Source: Algibacter marinivivus
GTDB taxonomy: Bacteria; Bacteroidota; Bacteroidia; Flavobacteriales; Flavobacteriaceae
Length of the DNA stretch: 64,000 nt
Assembly (NCBI RefSeq): GCF_003143755.1
Contig: NZ_QFRI01000001.1
Span: 1-64,000, forward strand
Direction: 5' to 3'
Made by a program: the position numbers and the translations under genes
The notes under the pieces: generated by a model
The model's input: only the letters and a program-made list of their open reading frames with translations
Database searches by the model: none
What the model was told of the DNA's origin: nothing
Part shown: piece by piece, positions 60,989 to 64,000 of the stretch
How positions within the stretch are numbered: the stretch's first letter is position 1
Layout of the letters: each line of letters opens with the position of its first letter

Positions 60989-61924
60989 ATGGATTTTACG
61001 AACCCTCTCGTTTATGGTGTTCCTTGTTTTCTAGGTTTCATCTTACTTGAATTAACATATAGCAAACATCATAAAGACAAAAAAGATTTATACAATTGGA
61101 AAGATTTAGCAGCAAGCCTAACTATGGGTATTGGCTCTACTATACTTGCTCCGCTTACTAAAACAATTGCAGCTATTGTACTTTTTAATTTTGTTTATGA
61201 TGTTTTCAACCCAATAATTGATGGTGTTAGAACAAACATAATGGGATGGGAATCATTTGGTTACGCATGGTATATTTGGCTACTGTGTCAATTAGCAGAC
61301 GATTTTAGTTACTATTGGTTTCATAGGCAAAATCATAATGTTCGTTTGTTATGGGCTGCACATATAGTACACCATTCTTCAGATAATTTTAATTTAGGTA
61401 CAGCTGTTAGAAACGGATGGTTTACAATTTTTTACAAACCGTTTTTTTATATGTGGATTCCAGCAATAGGTTTTCCTCCAGAAATGTTAGTTGTTTGTTT
61501 AGGTATTGAAGCGCTGTGGCAGTTCCAACTACATTCTGTTTTTATTCCTAAAATGGGTATCATAGAAAAAGTTTTTAACACGCATACTATGCATCAAGTT
61601 CATCACGCCCAGAATATTGAATATATGGACAAAAACCATGGCGGTTTTTTAAATATTTTTGATAAAATGTTTGGTACTTGGAAAGAATTGGATGAAAACA
61701 TTGATATTAAATACGGTGTGACTCATCCTCCTAACTCATACAACCCTATAGTTATACTTACACATGAGTATAAAGATATTTGGAATGATATGAAGAAATC
61801 CAAAAATTGGTATCATAAATTTATGTATGCTTTTGCGCCTCCAGGTTGGAGTCATGATGGGAGCACACTTACTATTAAACAACAACAAAAACTTTTTTTA
61901 GAAACAAAAAAACCAGAGAAGTAA
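60989..61924 (+). CDS. Sterol desaturase / fatty acid hydroxylase family protein
   Basis: 311 residues, about five membrane segments. The di-iron histidine clusters of the family are clear: WFHRQNH (about 110-116), AHIVHHSSD (124-132), and HTMHQVHHAQN (about 200-210). The loop HHSSDNFNLGTAVRNGW is typical of the alkylglycerol monooxygenase-like bacterial subgroup. Acts in the inner membrane on a lipid; substrate unknown. It stands alone between lysA and a convergent T9SS gene. Confidence 0.92.
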   Translation: MDFTNPLVYGVPCFLGFILLELTYSKHHKDKKDLYNWKDLAASLTMGIGSTILAPLTKTIAAIVLFNFVYDVFNPIIDGVRTNIMGWESFGYAWYIWLLCQLADDFSYYWFHRQNHNVRLLWAAHIVHHSSDNFNLGTAVRNGWFTIFYKPFFYMWIPAIGFPPEMLVVCLGIEALWQFQLHSVFIPKMGIIEKVFNTHTMHQVHHAQNIEYMDKNHGGFLNIFDKMFGTWKELDENIDIKYGVTHPPNSYNPIVILTHEYKDIWNDMKKSKNWYHKFMYAFAPPGWSHDGSTLTIKQQQKLFLETKKPEK

Positions 61925-61937
61925 ATATCTCTGGTTT
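61910..61937. terminator. Hairpin between convergent genes
   Basis: AAACCAGAGA / TCTCTGGTTT perfect 10-bp stem. A T-run follows on the minus strand, so it best serves the T9SS type A gene; its left arm overlaps the end of the hydroxylase gene. Confidence 0.7.
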
Positions 61938-62006
61938 AATATAACTTTGATTTATTTTCGAAAAGGCATCTCTTTCTTTACGATACCAATTTTCTAAAAA
62001 GTAGTA

Positions 62007-63011
62007 TTATTCTTTGATGAATTTACGTGATACTCTACCATTATTAGTTAAAACAGTCATTATATAAATCCCTGTATTTAATTCACTTACATTGAGGTAA
62101 TTAGTATCAGCATCCTTATTAACAATTTGTCTTCCAGTAATATCATAAACTTCAATACCAATAGTTTTGATATTTTCAGACAAACTAAAGTTTAAATCAT
62201 TTTTAACAGGGTTTGGGTAAATATTTAAACTAGATTTAGAAATACTCCTTTGATCAACTCCTAAAGTAACTTCAGTTAAACTTTCAGTAACTACTGTAGT
62301 ATCGTTAATTAAGGACGATGTAATTGCTAGAGTTGATGTTCTAAATACCAGATCTCCAGTACTATCATCATAATAATTATAAGTTTCTTGATTTATGTTT
62401 CCATTTGCTACAGACATCGTTAAATCTTGAACTACTTTAAGACGAGTTACTGCACCACTAAAAGAAGTAACATCTGTTCCATTAACTGTTAATGTACCAT
62501 AGGCATCTACTTCGCTTGTTATTGTTCCAAAAAAAGTACCATCAATAGTAAAAGGAACATAAGTAAATGTACCTGCAACATTATCGACTGTAGCTGCTGT
62601 ACCATAACTTAATGGGAAAGTACCTATTAAGGCATTACCTCCTTGTGTATTATCATTGTATCTTAGAATTAAGCCTTCTCCTTCAACTCCAGTAAGAGAA
62701 ATTGCTCCACTATTGTTTTCAGCAAAAACTTTTCCTGTAGTCCCATCTTTTACTGAAGTAAATACATAAGTTGTATTAGGATAATCTATTAACTCTTGAG
62801 CAGTAGGGCTAGCATAAGCATCAGTTGCATCTCCAGTTTTAGTAAGGCCAGTAAAATTCCATATTGCATTAGTACCAGAAGTACTATTATCAACAACAGT
62901 ACTGATTATAGCATACTCAGAACCATTAGCGCTATCGTAGTTTGCTATGGGTGTTTGAGAAAAAGCTAAAAAATTAAATAAAGTGAATAAATAGAGTAGT
63001 TTTAGTTTCAT
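62007..63011 (-). CDS. T9SS type A cargo protein of unknown function
   Basis: 334 residues. Signal peptide about 1-18 (LLYLFTLFNFLAFS). The middle (20-250) is a Thr/Ser/Asp-rich beta domain with no recognised family. The C-terminal 80 residues are a T9SS type A sorting domain: LNIYPNPVKNDLNFSL, IEVYDITGRQIV, LNVSELNTGIYIMTVLTNNG, RKFIKE. The protein is exported by T9SS and either released or attached to the surface. It differs from the type B set at 39-55 kb. Monocistronic. Confidence 0.92.
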   Translation of the reverse strand: MKLKLLYLFTLFNFLAFSQTPIANYDSANGSEYAIISTVVDNSTSGTNAIWNFTGLTKTGDATDAYASPTAQELIDYPNTTYVFTSVKDGTTGKVFAENNSGAISLTGVEGEGLILRYNDNTQGGNALIGTFPLSYGTAATVDNVAGTFTYVPFTIDGTFFGTITSEVDAYGTLTVNGTDVTSFSGAVTRLKVVQDLTMSVANGNINQETYNYYDDSTGDLVFRTSTLAITSSLINDTTVVTESLTEVTLGVDQRSISKSSLNIYPNPVKNDLNFSLSENIKTIGIEVYDITGRQIVNKDADTNYLNVSELNTGIYIMTVLTNNGRVSRKFIKE

Positions 63012-63236
63012 AATATTTTTTTTATAACTTATAAAATTAAAAAAACATTAGCTAATGAACATTCTATTATAGACATAAATACTCATTTTATAGTTATGAT
63101 GCTTTTTTTTCATTAAACTTATACATTACATCTCATATGCAAGGTATTTATTAGACATATTATTTGCTAAAACTTAATTCTTTATCTACTTTTAAAAAAT
63201 CCCAAGTCTTTTATTTTAAAATATTCAAAAAGGCTT

Positions 63237-64000
63237 ATGCAAGTAAAAACAAACCGCATTGAATCCATAGACATTTTAAGAGGTGTTGTTATGGTAATTA
63301 TGGCATTAGACCATGTTAGAGATTATTTCCATTATGGCTCTTTTTTTTCAGATCCAACAAATTTAGAAACCACTACTCCTTTTTTATTCTTTACAAGATT
63401 TATAACACATTATTGCGCACCTGTTTTTATTTTTTTAGCAGGTACTTCTGCTTTTTTATATGGTAGTAAAAAAACAAAGCCAGAGCTGTTTAAATTTTTA
63501 ATTACTAGAGGCTTTTGGTTAATTCTTCTTGCTTTTATTTTGAATAACTTTCTTTGGAAATTTGATGTTACATATGGATTTATAATACTCCAAGTTATAT
63601 GGGCAATAGGGCTTTGTATGGTATTATTGTCTTTTGTAATTTACTTACCAATAAAGGCGCTTTTTACAATTGGTGTAATTTTAGTGGCAGGACACAATTT
63701 ATTAGATGGCATTGTACTACAAGGAACAAGCTTTAAGTCAATAGTATGGTACATTCTTCATCAATCTCAGTTTATCAAAATTGGTGATACTATGTTTGCT
63801 TTTGTTTACCCAATTATACCTTGGTTTGGGTTAATTTGTTTTGGCTATTGTTTAGGAACACTTTACAAAAAAGGATACAACGTTGAACAAAGAAAGAAAT
63901 ATTTACTCAGAATTGGTATTATATTAATAGTCTTGTTTTTTTTAATAAGAGGGATAAATGTATATGGTGATTTGGTACCTTGGTCAGTTCAAGATACAAC
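63237..64000 (+). CDS. Membrane acyltransferase-like protein (DUF1624/HGSNAT-like), partial
   Basis: Open from the ATG at 63237 to the window end with no stop (254 codons seen). It starts MQVKTNRIESIDILRGVVMVIMALDHVRDY, the RxxSIDxLRGxxxxxMxxDHxRD pattern of the DUF1624 / heparan-alpha-glucosaminide N-acetyltransferase-like membrane family (locator only). At least six hydrophobic segments follow, with THYCAPVFIFLAGTSAFLYG typical of the group. Substrate unknown. The 225-base region upstream holds nothing definite beyond AT-rich DNA. Confidence 0.85.
   Translation, partial: MQVKTNRIESIDILRGVVMVIMALDHVRDYFHYGSFFSDPTNLETTTPFLFFTRFITHYCAPVFIFLAGTSAFLYGSKKTKPELFKFLITRGFWLILLAFILNNFLWKFDVTYGFIILQVIWAIGLCMVLLSFVIYLPIKALFTIGVILVAGHNLLDGIVLQGTSFKSIVWYILHQSQFIKIGDTMFAFVYPIIPWFGLICFGYCLGTLYKKGYNVEQRKKYLLRIGIILIVLFFLIRGINVYGDLVPWSVQDT

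Overview
The window looks like chromosomal DNA of a pigmented marine-type member of the Flavobacteriaceae (Bacteroidota). The DNA is AT-rich. Genes lack obvious Shine-Dalgarno sequences, and many are preceded by the Bacteroidota promoter (-33 TTG, about 19-22 bases, then -7 TAnnTTTG). Cargo proteins carry type IX secretion (T9SS) signals of both type A and type B, and several proteins are lineage-specific (DUF5606, a cysteine-nucleophile protein often mislabelled asparagine synthetase B). No phage, insertion sequence, integrase or CRISPR array was seen. Most of the window is core genome, with accessory surface and pigment loci between core genes.

Layout. 1-3.5 kb: a structured element, then the thrS-infC-rpmI-rplT translation operon; infC starts at ATA. 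3.6-5.7 kb: two lipoproteins and an EF-hand protein; the first lipoprotein resembles a thioester domain and lies between two copies of one terminator. 5.7-13 kb (minus strand): an unknown cysteine-nucleophile protein, dnaB, accA, and a tgt / LptF-LptG permease / EamA transporter operon. 13-16.3 kb: an outer-membrane barrel, a calcium-repeat FKBP lipoprotein, an S4 RNA-binding protein, a phosphoribosyltransferase and shikimate kinase. 16.4-16.6 kb: tRNA-Lys and tRNA-Leu. 16.7-21.1 kb: a CarH-type B12 regulator followed by crtI, crtB, crtZ and lycopene cyclase, a full route to hydroxylated carotenoid with its presumed light switch. 21.1-25.5 kb (minus strand): a TlpA-like thioredoxin, an RskA-like lipoprotein, a Crp/Fnr regulator, DUF5606, def, ruvX and a small secreted protein. 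25.8-31.3 kb: dapD and a surface-glycan cluster (TupA-like ATP-grasp, Stealth phosphotransferase, CDP-glycerol transferase-like, GT2, Kdo-kinase-like). 31.3-37.5 kb: a tsaC-cca-GNAT-ctaA operon, a pRiA4b-ORF3 protein, an unknown protein with kinase-like motifs, and gap. 37.7-55 kb: an ABC exporter followed by four giant T9SS type B surface proteins holding about 21 copies of one acidic, cysteine-marked module. 55-64 kb: uvrB, a TerB-like protein, DUF1456, sucC, lysA, a sterol-desaturase-family hydroxylase, a T9SS type A protein and the start of an acyltransferase cut by the window end.

How the genes fit together. The carotenoid operon and its regulator form one self-contained unit. The glycan cluster probably builds a phosphodiester-containing surface polymer. 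The four type B proteins are most simply a family of secreted adhesins or filaments exported by the T9SS, whose machinery is not in this window. The most unusual items are the type B module array, the thioester-like lipoprotein, the kinase-like protein at 35.4-36.4 kb, a Tgt without the canonical zinc cysteines, and an inverted repeat over the crtI promoter that may be the regulator's operator. All functions are read from sequence pattern only; no search was run.
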